Positions 24,618-33,121 of a DNA stretch of 64,000 bases are shown here, one piece after another. The DNA is from Streptomyces sp. B21-083 (lineage in GTDB: Bacteria; Actinomycetota; Actinomycetes; Streptomycetales; Streptomycetaceae). The first letter of the stretch is position 1; every line of letters begins with the position of its first letter. A program made the translations under genes and the position numbers. Location of the stretch: contig NZ_JARUND010000001.1 in NCBI RefSeq assembly GCF_036898825.1, positions 3,038,001 to 3,102,000 of the forward strand. Reading direction: 5' to 3'. The notes below the pieces were generated by a model. The model made no database searches, was not told the DNA's origin, and saw nothing but the letters and a program-made list of their open reading frames with translations.

Positions 24618-24956
24618 TCAGAACCTCGGCGCGTTACGGGACCGCTGCACCCGCGTGGTGCGGCGGTCCTTCGCGTTCCAGCACGCCTTGTGCCAGTGCC
24701 GGCGGTCGTCCACGCCCGCGTGCTCGGCCCACGCGACGACATGCGGGACGCCGGACGGGATCAGCTGGTCGCAGCCGGGGCAGCGGTACGTCTTGCCCTG
24801 GGCGCTGGCTCCGGCCACATGCCGGACGTTCCAGTTCTCGCCCTGCCAGCTCTCCGAGGACTGGAAGCCGCCGTAGCGGCCGGAGTCGTCCCCGTCGGCA
24901 CTCCGGCCGGACGACGAGCCGCCGGGGCCTTGGGGGCGGTTGCGACGCGGGGACAC
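24618..24956 (-). CDS. Zinc-ribbon-like protein of unknown function
   Basis: 112 aa from GTG at 24956 (VSPRRNRPQ). The N-terminal third is disordered and Gly/Ser/Arg-rich. A conserved core follows: NWNVRHVAGASAQGKTYRCPGCDQLI, then GVPHVVAW and RRHWHKACWNAK. The CxxC pair plus His and Cys of HWHKAC form a plausible single zinc site. Streptomyces databases often label such proteins ATP/GTP-binding, but no nucleotide-binding motif is present. Convergent with exporter 2. Highly basic tail RRTTRVQRSRNAPRF suggests nucleic-acid contact (inference). Confidence 0.75.
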   Translation of the reverse strand: MSPRRNRPQGPGGSSSGRSADGDDSGRYGGFQSSESWQGENWNVRHVAGASAQGKTYRCPGCDQLIPSGVPHVVAWAEHAGVDDRRHWHKACWNAKDRRTTRVQRSRNAPRF

Positions 24957-25267
24957 AGGACACCTCACGGAGCGGGTCAAGGAGCACGGATGCTCTCCAG
25001 CCTACGCGGCGCGATCCTGGGTAGATGTAAGTAACCACCTCCGCACCACTCCCCTCGAACACTCTCGAACTCCCGCCCGAATCATGTCGTCGACTCTCGG
25101 GCCGCTTCGAGGCAGACCCCCGCCGGACCGCAGGAAGCCCCCCGCCCGGCCGCCCGATTCTGCAGACAATCCGCCAATCTCTCCGCCAAGCCGTGACTTC
25201 GGCACGTGTCGTGCGGTTATGCCGTGCGGGGGAGCTCCGTGTCGGGGCCTAGGAAGCAGGAAAGAGC
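24957..25267. other. 311-bp divergent intergenic region
   Basis: Separates the zinc-ribbon gene from the flavin oxidoreductase gene and must contain both promoters. No gene-like frame is seen. A GGCACGTGTCGTGCGG stretch at about 25200-25215 is partly palindromic. Nothing else recognised. Confidence 0.5.
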
Positions 25268-26296
25268 ATGCGCGTAGGAAGTTTTGTGCTGGCGGCCCAG
25301 TTCCCGGGCCAGGGCCAGGGGGAGGCGCTGCACCGAGCGGTCCGGTCCGCCGAGGTCGCCGAGGAGGCGGGTCTCGACACGGTCTGGCTGGCGGAGCACC
25401 ACTTCGTCCCGTACGGCACCTGCCCGTCCGCGACGACCCTGGCCGCCCTGCTGCTGGGCCGCACCCGGCGCATCCGGATCGGTACGGCGGTGAGCGTCCT
25501 GCCCACCACCCACCCCGTGGCGCTCGGCGAACAGGCGGCGCTGCTGCACCTGACGTCCGGCGGGCGGTTCACGCTGGGCGTGGGGCGCGGCGGGCCGTGG
25601 GTCGACCTGGAGGTGTTCGGGACGGGCCTGGAGGCGTACGAGAAGGCGTTCCCGGAATCACTCGATCTACTGGTCCGCTGGCTGCGTGAACCGTCCGTGG
25701 CGGCGGCCGGCGACCGGTTCAGGTTCCGTGAGGTGCCCGTCGTGCCCAGCCCGTCGGAGTCGCTGACGGAGACGGCGGGGCCGGAGGTCGTGGTCGCCTG
25801 CACCTCGCCGTCGAGTGTGCGGCTGGCCGCCGAGCGGGGCCTGCCGATGCTCCTCGGGATGCATGTCGGGGACGAGGAGAAGGCCGAGATGGTCACCCTG
25901 TGGCGGCAGTACGCGCGTGCGGCGGGGCGTCCGGCGGACGAGATCCGGGGCGCCGCCCATGTGTCGGCCGGCATCTGCCAGATCGCGGACCGGCGTACGG
26001 ACGCGGTGGAGACGCTGATGAAGGCGATGCCGGGCTGGCTGCGACAGGGGCTGGAAGCACATGTCACGGTCGATGGCCGGGAGCGTTCGATGCGGGACCC
26101 GGTGGCGTACACCGAACTCCTCTGCGGACTGCACCCGGTGGGCACGGCCAGGCTGTGCGCCGACCGGCTCGCGGCGACCTCCGAACGGACAGGCATCTCA
26201 CGCTTCGCCCTGCTCGTCGAGGGGTCAGGCGACCTGGCGGCCACGGAGGAGAACGTACGGCGGCTGGGCACCGAGGTGCTCACCCAGCTGCGCTGA
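25268..26296 (+). CDS. LLM class flavin-dependent oxidoreductase (luciferase-like)
   Basis: 342 aa from ATG at 25268, with AGGAAAG upstream. Bacterial luciferase-like TIM barrel with typical segments AEEAGLDTVWLAEHHF, RTRRIRIGTAVSVLPTTHPVALGEQAALL, TSGGRFTLGVGRGG and the C-terminal HPVGTARLCADRL. These enzymes use reduced FMN or F420; the sequence does not decide which, and the substrate is unknown. Monocistronic, ending convergently with the SCO5389-family gene over a stem-loop. Confidence 0.9.
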   Translation: MRVGSFVLAAQFPGQGQGEALHRAVRSAEVAEEAGLDTVWLAEHHFVPYGTCPSATTLAALLLGRTRRIRIGTAVSVLPTTHPVALGEQAALLHLTSGGRFTLGVGRGGPWVDLEVFGTGLEAYEKAFPESLDLLVRWLREPSVAAAGDRFRFREVPVVPSPSESLTETAGPEVVVACTSPSSVRLAAERGLPMLLGMHVGDEEKAEMVTLWRQYARAAGRPADEIRGAAHVSAGICQIADRRTDAVETLMKAMPGWLRQGLEAHVTVDGRERSMRDPVAYTELLCGLHPVGTARLCADRLAATSERTGISRFALLVEGSGDLAATEENVRRLGTEVLTQLR

Positions 26297-26322
26297 CGCG
26301 CCCGACCACACTGCCCCAGGGA

Positions 26323-26370
26323 GCTTGCCGCCCCGTACAGAAACACCTCCCGCGCACGGGAGCGGCAAGC
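26323..26370. terminator. Two-tier hairpin between convergent genes
   Basis: Outer arms GCTTGCCGC (26323-26331) and GCGGCAAGC (26362-26370) enclose an inner hairpin CTCCCG-CGCA-CGGGAG (26347-26362). It lies in the 105-bp gap between the convergent flavin oxidoreductase and SCO5389-family genes and could serve both. Confidence 0.6.
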
Positions 26371-26401
26371 CGTTGCCCCTGAGGGCCAGTCGCCCTCCGC
26401 C

Positions 26402-26794
26402 TCAGCAGTCCCGGAATTCCGGGGACTGGTTCAGCAACTGACTGCGTACCGAGGTGAAGCGGGCCAGCTTGACGTCCACCGAGGAGTCCAGCGGGAACAC
26501 CGCCACCCGGTGGCAGTTCTGGAAGGCCAGCCGCACACCGAAGTGCCGCTGCAGCGCGCCGCGTATCGCGTCACTCGCCAGCGCACGCAGCAGTTGGCCA
26601 CGTGCCTGCTCGTCCGGCGGCGGCGTCTGGTTGTCGGCGAAGTCTCCGCCGTCCACCTTCAGCTGGGCCACCAGGGAGCTGATCATCTCCCATGCGTAGG
26701 GCAGGGAGGTCCGGACGCAGTCGACGAATTCAGCTTCGTCGACCTCGCCTCGCTCGGCCTGTTCGAGTAGGGCCGGTGAGACGTCGAGCGACAT
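26402..26794 (-). CDS. SCO5389 family protein, function unknown
   Basis: 130 aa from ATG at 26794, with GAGAGGAGA upstream. Recognised as the conserved Streptomyces SCO5389 family: MSLDVSPALLEQAERGEVDEAEFVDCVRTSL at the N-terminus and HFGVRLAFQNCHRVAVFPL in the C-terminal half, ending SQLLNQSPEFRDC. No signal peptide or membrane segment; mostly helical and acidic. It is divergent from nucS with a shared 298-bp intergenic region. A stem-loop (ACCCCCG 26811-26817 / CGGGGGT 26823-26829) lies just upstream of its ribosome site. Confidence 0.85.
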   Translation of the reverse strand: MSLDVSPALLEQAERGEVDEAEFVDCVRTSLPYAWEMISSLVAQLKVDGGDFADNQTPPPDEQARGQLLRALASDAIRGALQRHFGVRLAFQNCHRVAVFPLDSSVDVKLARFTSVRSQLLNQSPEFRDC

Positions 26795-27092
26795 GAGTTC
26801 TCCTCTCGCACCCCCGGGTCACGGGGGTTGCCTGACAGGGAAAGAGAGCCCGCGACACCGAGCACGCTCCGTACACGCATCGCGACCTCCCGTTTACTAC
26901 GGTAGGCAACGGACCGTGACCGCACCAGGAAAACGCGGATACAGGACCGGTCAAAACCGTCCCCGTAGGCACACAATCAGCCAACAATGAACAGTTGCCT
27001 CTGGCATGTTCCGTGGGCCCACCGAGCGCGCGTCAGCACTGTGAGGTGGGCGAATCGCGTGGACCGCCGCCCGTCGAGTAGCGTTGCCGACC

Positions 27093-27764
27093 ATGCGTCT
27101 CGTCATTGCGCGCTGTTCCGTGGACTACGCGGGCCGGCTCACCGCTCATCTCCCGTCGGCCCCCCGTCTCATCCTGGTGAAGGCTGACGGCAGCGTCTCG
27201 ATCCACGCGGACGACCGCGCCTACAAGCCTCTCAACTGGATGTCTCCGCCCTGCACGTTGAAGGAGGGGACCGGAGAAGAGAAGGGGATCTGGACCGTCA
27301 TCAACAAGGCGGGCGAGAAGCTCATCATCACGATGGAGGAGATTCTTCACGACTCCTCGCACGAACTGGGCGTGGATCCGGGCCTGATCAAGGACGGCGT
27401 GGAAGCGCACCTCCAGGAACTCCTCGCCGACCGCATCGACACCCTCGGCGACGGCTACACCCTCATCCGCCGCGAGTACATGACGGCCATCGGCCCGGTC
27501 GACATCCTGTGCCGGGACGGCGACGGCGCGACGGTCGCTGTCGAGATCAAACGGCGCGGCGAGATCGACGGCGTGGAGCAACTCACGCGCTATCTCGAGC
27601 TGTTGAACCGCGACCCGCACCTCGCTCCGGTACGCGGCATCTTCGCCGCCCAGGAGATCAAGCCCCAGGCCCGCGTCCTCGCCACGGACCGGGGCATCGG
27701 CTGCGCGGTCCTCGACTACAACGCCCTGCGCGGCATCGAGGACGACAAACTCCGGTTGTTCTGA
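27093..27764 (+). CDS. nucS: Mismatch-specific endonuclease NucS (EndoMS)
   Basis: 223 aa from ATG at 27093. The N-terminal DNA-binding beta domain (1-110) is followed by a PD-(D/E)XK nuclease domain with D137 (GPVDIL), E151-x-K153 (VEIKRRG) and Q163 (EQLTRY), all catalytic positions intact. NucS provides mismatch repair in actinobacteria lacking MutS/MutL, cutting both strands at G-T, G-G and T-T mismatches together with the beta clamp. The short C-terminus ends DKLRLF, resembling the clamp-binding tail described for mycobacterial NucS. TAGCGT at 27078-27083 implies a very short or absent 5' UTR. Confidence 0.96.
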   Translation: MRLVIARCSVDYAGRLTAHLPSAPRLILVKADGSVSIHADDRAYKPLNWMSPPCTLKEGTGEEKGIWTVINKAGEKLIITMEEILHDSSHELGVDPGLIKDGVEAHLQELLADRIDTLGDGYTLIRREYMTAIGPVDILCRDGDGATVAVEIKRRGEIDGVEQLTRYLELLNRDPHLAPVRGIFAAQEIKPQARVLATDRGIGCAVLDYNALRGIEDDKLRLF

Positions 27765-27807
27765 GGCCGGTTCAGGGCTGCGGGGCCCAGTGCACGGCTT
27801 GGCTGTA

Positions 27808-27855
27808 CGGCGAAGGGGGGCGGGTCCGTTGTCACGGGCCCGCCCCCCTTCGCCG
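27808..27855. terminator. Bidirectional terminator between nucS and the ATPase/TPR gene
   Basis: 22-bp stem with one U-G pair: 27808-27829 against 27834-27855, loop TGTC. It fills most of the 104-bp gap between convergent genes. Very G/C-rich with no T tract. Confidence 0.75.
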
Positions 27856-27868
27856 TGTCGTCGTGCCG

Positions 27869-30511
27869 TCAGATCACCGGCGCCGTGACGGCCGTCGTCG
27901 CGGGTGCGGTGGTGTCGGCGGGGGCGCTCGCCGGATCACTCGCGACAACCGTCTGGGCGGGGCTGGAGGCCGGGCCGCTCGCCGTGTCGCTGGTGTCCGG
28001 GGTGGACGGCGACGGCGTCGGCTCGTCGGTCGGCCCGCCGCTCGGGGACCCTGTCGGCGTCGCCGAGTCGGACGCTGTCGCCGACGGGGAGGCCGGCGTC
28101 GACGGCTTGGAGGTGGGCGACGGAGACGGAGAAGCGGACGGCGAGGACGGCGCACTCCCGCCGCCGGTGTTCCCACCCCCCGGCGTGTTCGTCCCTGTCG
28201 GGTCGTCCGACGGCTCCGCGCCGTCCGTGGGCGGCGGGGTCGGGTCGTCCGAGGTGCCCATCGTGCCGTCGGGGCCCGGGTCGGTCGGGCGGCTGGTGGC
28301 CGTACCGGTGTCGTCGCCGTTGCTGTCGCCCTCGCCGTTGCCGGCCTTGTCGGCGCCCAGGCTGTCGTCGTCGCTGCCCGCGCTGGCGGACGGGTTGACG
28401 CCCACCTGGTCGGACGGCGTGTCACCCGGGTTCGAGGTCGCGCCCAGCGTCACCACCGTGCCGAGCACGGCCGCGAGCAGGGCGCCCGCGCCGACCGCCA
28501 CGAGGTTGCGCCGGGCACCGCCCACGAGCCGCTGGACGCCCGAGATCTTGTGCGCGGCGCCGCCGGACCGGGACGCGATCACGGTCGGCGCGAAGTCACC
28601 GCCTCCGTAGCCGGGACCGGTACCGGAAGCCGAACCGGATCCGCTGCCCGACGACTGCGGCGGCGGGTAACCGGCGGCCCCGAAGACGGCCGGGACGCCA
28701 CCGTGCGGCGACGCCGACTCCTCGTACCGCGCGTCCGGTACCTCCTCGCCCGCCGTGGAACCCGGGCCGGAGCCGAGGCCGGGGGTGTCACCGGCCATGT
28801 CGGCGACCAGGGTGAGGGCGCGGCGGCCCGCGACCGTGCCGCGCTTGTCGGCGACGGCGCCGCGCAGGCCGATGGCGGCCTCCAGCTCCGTACGGGCCTG
28901 GTCGAGCTGTTCGCCGCAGAGCGCGAGGATGCCCAACTCGTGGTGGAAATAGGCCTGTTCCGATACCTCCCCGGCGAGCCGGGCGGCCTCGGCGCCGAGC
29001 AGTAGGACGTGTTCCCAGGCGCTCCAGTACAGACCGGCCGCGAAGGCGGGCGCCGCCGTGCGGGCCAGCTGCACGGCCGTGCTCTCCTCGCCCTCCCCCG
29101 GCGGCGTGGTCTCGGGGACCAGGACGGCCAGTGCGGCGAGCAGGGCGTCGGCCTCGGCGCTCACCCGCTCGGGGGTCACGGACGGGTGCCCGGCCCACCA
29201 GGCGTAGTGCTGGGCGGCGGTGAACGCCCGGTCCTGGGCGCCCTCGCCGTATCCGGCGGCCTCCAGCTGGGTCCGCACCCCGGCGGCGAGCCGGTAGTGG
29301 GAGCCGACCGGGGACACCAGGGCGCAGCCGAGCAGCTCACCGAGGGCGGCGTCCGCGTGGGTGTCGCCGACCAGCGCGGGCAGATGCGCCTGGTGGGGCA
29401 CCTCACCGCCGAGCGCGACGGCGAACCGCAGGGTGTCCCGCGCGGACGCGCTGAGCCGGGACGCGAGCAGCGGCGCGGGCGCGGCACCCTCGGCGAGCGA
29501 AGGCAGCGGTACGTCGTCCTCGTCACCGGAGTCGAAGGGCGCGTCGGCCGGGGTGTCGGCCGGGACGTCCTCGAAGACGCCGAACTCGTCGAACGCGTTC
29601 GCGCGGGCCCGCAGTCCGTCGCGCTGCCTGAGCAGGGCGCCGGCCTGGACGAACCGCAGGGGCAGGCCCTCGGACTCGAACCAGAGGTCACCGGCCCAGT
29701 TGGATTCCTCCTCGGTGAGAACACGGCCGACGGCGCGCTCAAGGAGTTCCAGGCCGCCCGCCCGGTCGAGGCCGTCGAGGAACAGCTCCTCGATCAGCGC
29801 GTCGGCGGACGGGGCGGGTACGTCGGGGGTGGCGCTGATCAGGAAGGCGCACTCGGGGGTCGCGTCGAGGAGTTCGTCGAGCGCGGCGCCGCCGAACTCC
29901 ACGTCGTCGAGGACGACGACCGCGCCGGCCTCCCGGACGAGGGCGCGCAGTTCGTCCGGTTCCGGCCGGTACAGAGGGGCGCTGTAGACGGCGTAGAAGA
30001 GGTCGTAGAGCAGGTCGGTCTGGGTGCGGTGGAGGCCGGTGAGGCGGACCACGCCGTCGGGGGCGAGGTCGGCGCAGTCGGCGGCCACGGCGTCGAGGAG
30101 CGTGGTGCGGCCGGAGCCGGCCGGGCCGGTGAGGCGTACGGAACGGCCGCGGGCCAGCAGCCGCACCAGCCGTTCGCGCTCGCCGTCGCGCTCCAGGAGC
30201 GGCAGTTCGGGCCGCGGGGGCCCGGGCGGTACGGGTGGCCGGGTGGCGCGGGCGATCTCGGTGCGCTCGGCCGCCGTGAGCTTGACGGGCCGGCCGGGCC
30301 GTTCGCCGGGCGGGCAGACCTCTATCTCGCTGCCGTCGACCGGGTTGACGGTGAGCAGGTAGTCACCCGAGACGAGCTGCGCCGTGCGGGCGAGCGCCGG
30401 CGTGTGCTGGCCGAAGTCGGATGTGAGGGCGTCGCGAGGCGGGCGCTGACGCGGCGTGCTGCCGTCGGCGTCATGGCCGTACTCCTCGGAGCCCTGGTTG
30501 TTCGGGTCCAT
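27869..30511 (-). CDS. Large ATPase/TPR membrane protein with extracellular Ser/Thr/Pro tail
   Basis: 880 aa from ATG at 30511. Residues 1-100 are disordered; then P-loop GPAGSGRTT (129-137), a Walker-B-like AVVVLDDVEFGG and a signal-transduction-ATPase-like region; then TPR-like helices with EVSEQAYFHHELGILALCGEQLDQARTELE in short segments around 500-560. A single membrane helix follows at about residues 665-690 (LVAVGAGALLAAVLGTVV), then about 188 residues of Asp/Ser/Thr/Pro low complexity that would be outside the cell. It ends convergently with nucS. Regulatory or envelope-sensing function is an inference. Confidence 0.8.
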   Translation of the reverse strand: MDPNNQGSEEYGHDADGSTPRQRPPRDALTSDFGQHTPALARTAQLVSGDYLLTVNPVDGSEIEVCPPGERPGRPVKLTAAERTEIARATRPPVPPGPPRPELPLLERDGERERLVRLLARGRSVRLTGPAGSGRTTLLDAVAADCADLAPDGVVRLTGLHRTQTDLLYDLFYAVYSAPLYRPEPDELRALVREAGAVVVLDDVEFGGAALDELLDATPECAFLISATPDVPAPSADALIEELFLDGLDRAGGLELLERAVGRVLTEEESNWAGDLWFESEGLPLRFVQAGALLRQRDGLRARANAFDEFGVFEDVPADTPADAPFDSGDEDDVPLPSLAEGAAPAPLLASRLSASARDTLRFAVALGGEVPHQAHLPALVGDTHADAALGELLGCALVSPVGSHYRLAAGVRTQLEAAGYGEGAQDRAFTAAQHYAWWAGHPSVTPERVSAEADALLAALAVLVPETTPPGEGEESTAVQLARTAAPAFAAGLYWSAWEHVLLLGAEAARLAGEVSEQAYFHHELGILALCGEQLDQARTELEAAIGLRGAVADKRGTVAGRRALTLVADMAGDTPGLGSGPGSTAGEEVPDARYEESASPHGGVPAVFGAAGYPPPQSSGSGSGSASGTGPGYGGGDFAPTVIASRSGGAAHKISGVQRLVGGARRNLVAVGAGALLAAVLGTVVTLGATSNPGDTPSDQVGVNPSASAGSDDDSLGADKAGNGEGDSNGDDTGTATSRPTDPGPDGTMGTSDDPTPPPTDGAEPSDDPTGTNTPGGGNTGGGSAPSSPSASPSPSPTSKPSTPASPSATASDSATPTGSPSGGPTDEPTPSPSTPDTSDTASGPASSPAQTVVASDPASAPADTTAPATTAVTAPVI

Positions 30512-30733
30512 AAGGTTCAAGCCCCCCAAAAGCGTCGTGTGCGGGTCGACGGGACCCAGGCCCCTCCCGGCCTTGCTGCACACTGAGCTGTCGCTTCTGG
30601 TCCGGGCCCGCTCGCGGGATGTCAGGCAGCGGGCGACCGAACCCTAAACCTTCGCACAGTATCTATGACAGGCCGGGGTACCGCGCCGTCCGAGACGTCA
30701 CAGTGTCGTGAGGATTGTGCGCGAAGCGCGTTT

Positions 30734-31057
30734 TCACACTCTGGGCAGCGACTCCACCCCGATGCCCCCCTCGATCGCCAGGATCCGGTGCAGCCGGGTG
30801 GCCACCAGCAAACGTTGCATCTGCGCCGGTACGTCACGCAGCACCAGCCGCCGGCCGCACCGCCCGCACCGCCGGTGGGCTCCCATGATCACCCCGAGCC
30901 CGGTGGCGTCCCAGGAGTCCAGCTCGGACAGATCCAGCACCAGATCGCCGACGCCTGTGTCGACGGCCGTATGCAGGACCGTACGGGCGTCCGCCGCGCT
31001 GCGGACGTCGAGGCGGCCCCCGACGACCAGCTCGGCGTGGTCGCCCCTGATGTACAT
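30734..31057 (-). CDS. STAS domain anti-sigma factor antagonist
   Basis: 107 aa from ATG at 31057 (GGGAG upstream). STAS fold with VVGGRLDVRSAADARTVLHTAV and the phospho-acceptor loop LDLSELDSWDATGLGVIMGAHR; in SpoIIAA-type proteins the phosphorylated Ser sits at LxxLxFIDSxGL, here WDATGLG, so Thr would be the acceptor. A CGRCGRR motif follows. Such proteins release a sigma factor from an anti-sigma kinase when dephosphorylated. It is transcribed toward the large ATPase/TPR gene with 222 bp between them. Confidence 0.88.
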   Translation of the reverse strand: MYIRGDHAELVVGGRLDVRSAADARTVLHTAVDTGVGDLVLDLSELDSWDATGLGVIMGAHRRCGRCGRRLVLRDVPAQMQRLLVATRLHRILAIEGGIGVESLPRV

Positions 31058-31279
31058 ATGCGCTCCCGTGAGTGCGTGGGTCGTGCTCCGCGTCGGTAGG
31101 TGATGCAACGTCTGACTGCCTTTGAGGCGGTCAGGTTGCCGTCTGTGAGCGAACCGGTACTCAATTCACCCCACAGGGTGATACCCCAGGGGTTCGTGCG
31201 GTTTCCGTACCTGTTGACTACGTGCGGTACTGCTGGGCGGCGGTACGTCTCGTCGCTTGTCGGTACCGCCCGGTACTGC

Positions 31280-32128
31280 TCAGTGCTTGTAGAAGCCCTG
31301 CCCGCTCTTTCGGCCTATGTCACCGGCGTCAACCATCCGGCGCATCAGCTCCGGAGGAGCGAACTTCTCGTCCTGGGACTCGGTGTAGATGTTGCTGGTG
31401 GCGTGCAGCAGGATGTCGACCCCGGTGAGGTCGGCGGTGGTTAGCGGGCCCATGGCGTGCCCGAAGCCGAGCTTGCAGGCGAGGTCGATGTCCTCGGCGG
31501 TGGCGACACCGGACTCGTACAGCTTGGCCGCCTCGACGACGAGCGCCGAGATCAGCCGGGTCGTCACGAAACCGGCGACATCCCGGTTGACGACGATGCA
31601 GGTCTTGCCGACCGACTCGGCGAACTCCCGTGCGGTGGCGAGGGTTTCGTCGCTCGTCTTGTAGCCGCGGACCAGCTCGCAGAGCTGCATCATCGGCACC
31701 GGTGAGAAGAAGTGCGCACCGACGACCCGGTCCGGGCGGTCGGTGACGGCGGCGATCTTGGTGATCGGGATGGCGGAGGTGTTCGAGGCGAGCACGGCGT
31801 CCTCGCGCGCGATCCTGTCGAGCGCGCGGAAGATCTCGTGCTTGACCTCAAGTTTCTCGAAGACGGCCTCGACGACGATGTCGGCGTCGCCGACCGCGTC
31901 CAGGTCGGTGGTCGCGGTGATGCGTCCGAGGGCGGCCTCGGCGTCGGCCTCGGTCAGTTTGCCCTTGCCCACGAACCGGTCGTACGAGGATTTGATGCCG
32001 TCGGTGCCACGGGTGAGCGCTTCGTCGGTGACATCGCGCAGCACGACGTCCCAGCCCGCCTGGGCGGAGACCTGGGCAATGCCGGAACCCATCAGGCCGG
32101 CTCCGATGACGGCAAGCTTCCGTGCCAC
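31280..32128 (-). CDS. 3-hydroxybutyryl-CoA dehydrogenase
   Basis: 282 aa from GTG at 32128, preceded by GGGGAG eight bases upstream. Rossmann motif GAGLMGSGIAQVSAQAG at the N-terminus, catalytic His in GAHFFSPVPMMQL, SNTSAIPITKIA, NRDVAGFV and the C-terminal domain ending DIGRKSGQGFYKH. It interconverts (S)-3-hydroxybutyryl-CoA and acetoacetyl-CoA with NAD(P), acting in the ethylmalonyl-CoA or butyryl-CoA routes. The thiolase supplying acetoacetyl-CoA is at 13227-14429. Confidence 0.95.
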   Translation of the reverse strand: MARKLAVIGAGLMGSGIAQVSAQAGWDVVLRDVTDEALTRGTDGIKSSYDRFVGKGKLTEADAEAALGRITATTDLDAVGDADIVVEAVFEKLEVKHEIFRALDRIAREDAVLASNTSAIPITKIAAVTDRPDRVVGAHFFSPVPMMQLCELVRGYKTSDETLATAREFAESVGKTCIVVNRDVAGFVTTRLISALVVEAAKLYESGVATAEDIDLACKLGFGHAMGPLTTADLTGVDILLHATSNIYTESQDEKFAPPELMRRMVDAGDIGRKSGQGFYKH

Positions 32129-32291
32129 TGTGCGACTCCCCTGACGCGCTGTTTATGTGCCTCGTGTATTGGGCCTCTTCGGCGGACCCTAGCGCTCGTG
32201 AGGGGCTGTGTGACCGGTAAGTAACGCGCGTCACGTCTCATCTGGCGGACATCACACGGACGTGGCTCATTCGACTACTCGTACGGCCTAG

Positions 32292-32328
32292 TTGGGCAGT
32301 CGCGGAAGGTCGTCACTACCCTGGCCGC
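32292..32328 (+). promoter_or_regulatory. Candidate promoter of the cobalamin adenosyltransferase gene (leaderless)
   Basis: TTGGGC (32292-32297), 19-bp spacer, TACCCT (32317-32322). The implied +1 is the A of ATG at 32329. No ribosome site is present, consistent with a leaderless mRNA. No cobalamin riboswitch is seen. Confidence 0.45.
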
Positions 32329-32901
32329 ATGGTCAATCTGACGCGCATCTACACCAGGACCGGCGACCAGGGCACTACCGCCCTCGGGGACATGAGCAGG
32401 GTCGCCAAGACCGATCTGCGGATCTCGGCGTACGCCGACGCCAACGAGGCGAACGCGGTGATCGGGACCGCCGTCGCGCTGGGCGGGCTGGAGGTGGAGG
32501 TCGTCAAGGTGCTGACCCGCGTGCAGAACGACCTGTTCGACGTGGGCGCGGACCTGGCGACGCCGGTGGCCGAGAACCCGGAGTTCCCGCCGCTGCGGGT
32601 CGAGCAGTCCTACATCGACAAGCTGGAGGCGGACTGCGACCGGTTCCTCGAAGACCTGGAGAAACTGCGCTCGTTCATCCTGCCCGGCGGCACCCCCGGC
32701 GCGGCCCTGCTGCACCAGGCGTGCACGGTCGTACGCCGGGCCGAACGCTCCACGTGGACGGCGCTGGAGGCCCACGCGGAGGTGATGAACCCCCTCACCG
32801 CGACCTACCTGAACCGCCTGTCGGACCTGCTCTTCATCCTTGCCCGGACGGCCAACAAGGCGGTCGGGGACGTGCTCTGGGTCCCGGGCGGGGAACGCTG
32901 A
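32329..32901 (+). CDS. Cob(I)yrinic acid a,c-diamide adenosyltransferase (PduO type)
   Basis: 190 aa from ATG at 32329. The N-terminal ATP-binding motif TRTGDQGTTALGD and the helical-bundle signatures DANEANAVIG, LRSFILPGG, TVVRRAERS and YLNRLSDLLFILAR are all intact. PduO-type enzymes adenosylate cob(I)alamin to adenosylcobalamin, the cofactor of methylmalonyl-CoA mutase, and hand it over directly. The function thus links to meaB and mce in this window. Convergent with a small membrane protein gene 23 bp away. Confidence 0.95.
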   Translation: MVNLTRIYTRTGDQGTTALGDMSRVAKTDLRISAYADANEANAVIGTAVALGGLEVEVVKVLTRVQNDLFDVGADLATPVAENPEFPPLRVEQSYIDKLEADCDRFLEDLEKLRSFILPGGTPGAALLHQACTVVRRAERSTWTALEAHAEVMNPLTATYLNRLSDLLFILARTANKAVGDVLWVPGGER

Positions 32902-32923
32902 GGAGGTCGGCGACCTCATCTCC

Positions 32924-33121
32924 CTACGGCTTGCGCCTCGGTGGGCGTGCCCTCTGGAACAGTCCCGTCAGGAGCAGTGCTCCGCCGACGCACGTCATGA
33001 CCAGGCCCACCTTCGTCAGGGTGACGAAGGGGAGCGCGACTCCCCCGGCGAACAGCCACAGCGCCAGACCGATCACCAGGGTGACGGCGCCCTCCAGCAG
33101 GTTCTTCGTCGCCCCGCTCAT
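32924..33121 (-). CDS. Small two-helix membrane protein (DUF5708-like)
   Basis: 65 aa from ATG at 33121 (MSGATKNLLEGAVTLVIGLA). Two transmembrane helices at about residues 10-30 and 36-56, with a basic C-terminus RARPPRRKP. I tentatively assign it to the DUF5708 family. The ATG overlaps the stop of the upstream membrane gene (ATGA at 33118-33121), so the two are coupled. Function unknown. Confidence 0.7.
   Translation of the reverse strand: MSGATKNLLEGAVTLVIGLALWLFAGGVALPFVTLTKVGLVMTCVGGALLLTGLFQRARPPRRKP

Noticed and set aside
31200..31280. GGTAC-rich direct repeats upstream of the STAS gene
   Set aside because: Copies are irregularly spaced and imperfect; not convincing as an operator or stem-loop.
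32200..32328. Cobalamin riboswitch before the adenosyltransferase gene
   Set aside because: No B12-box-like sequence, and the promoter places +1 at the start codon.
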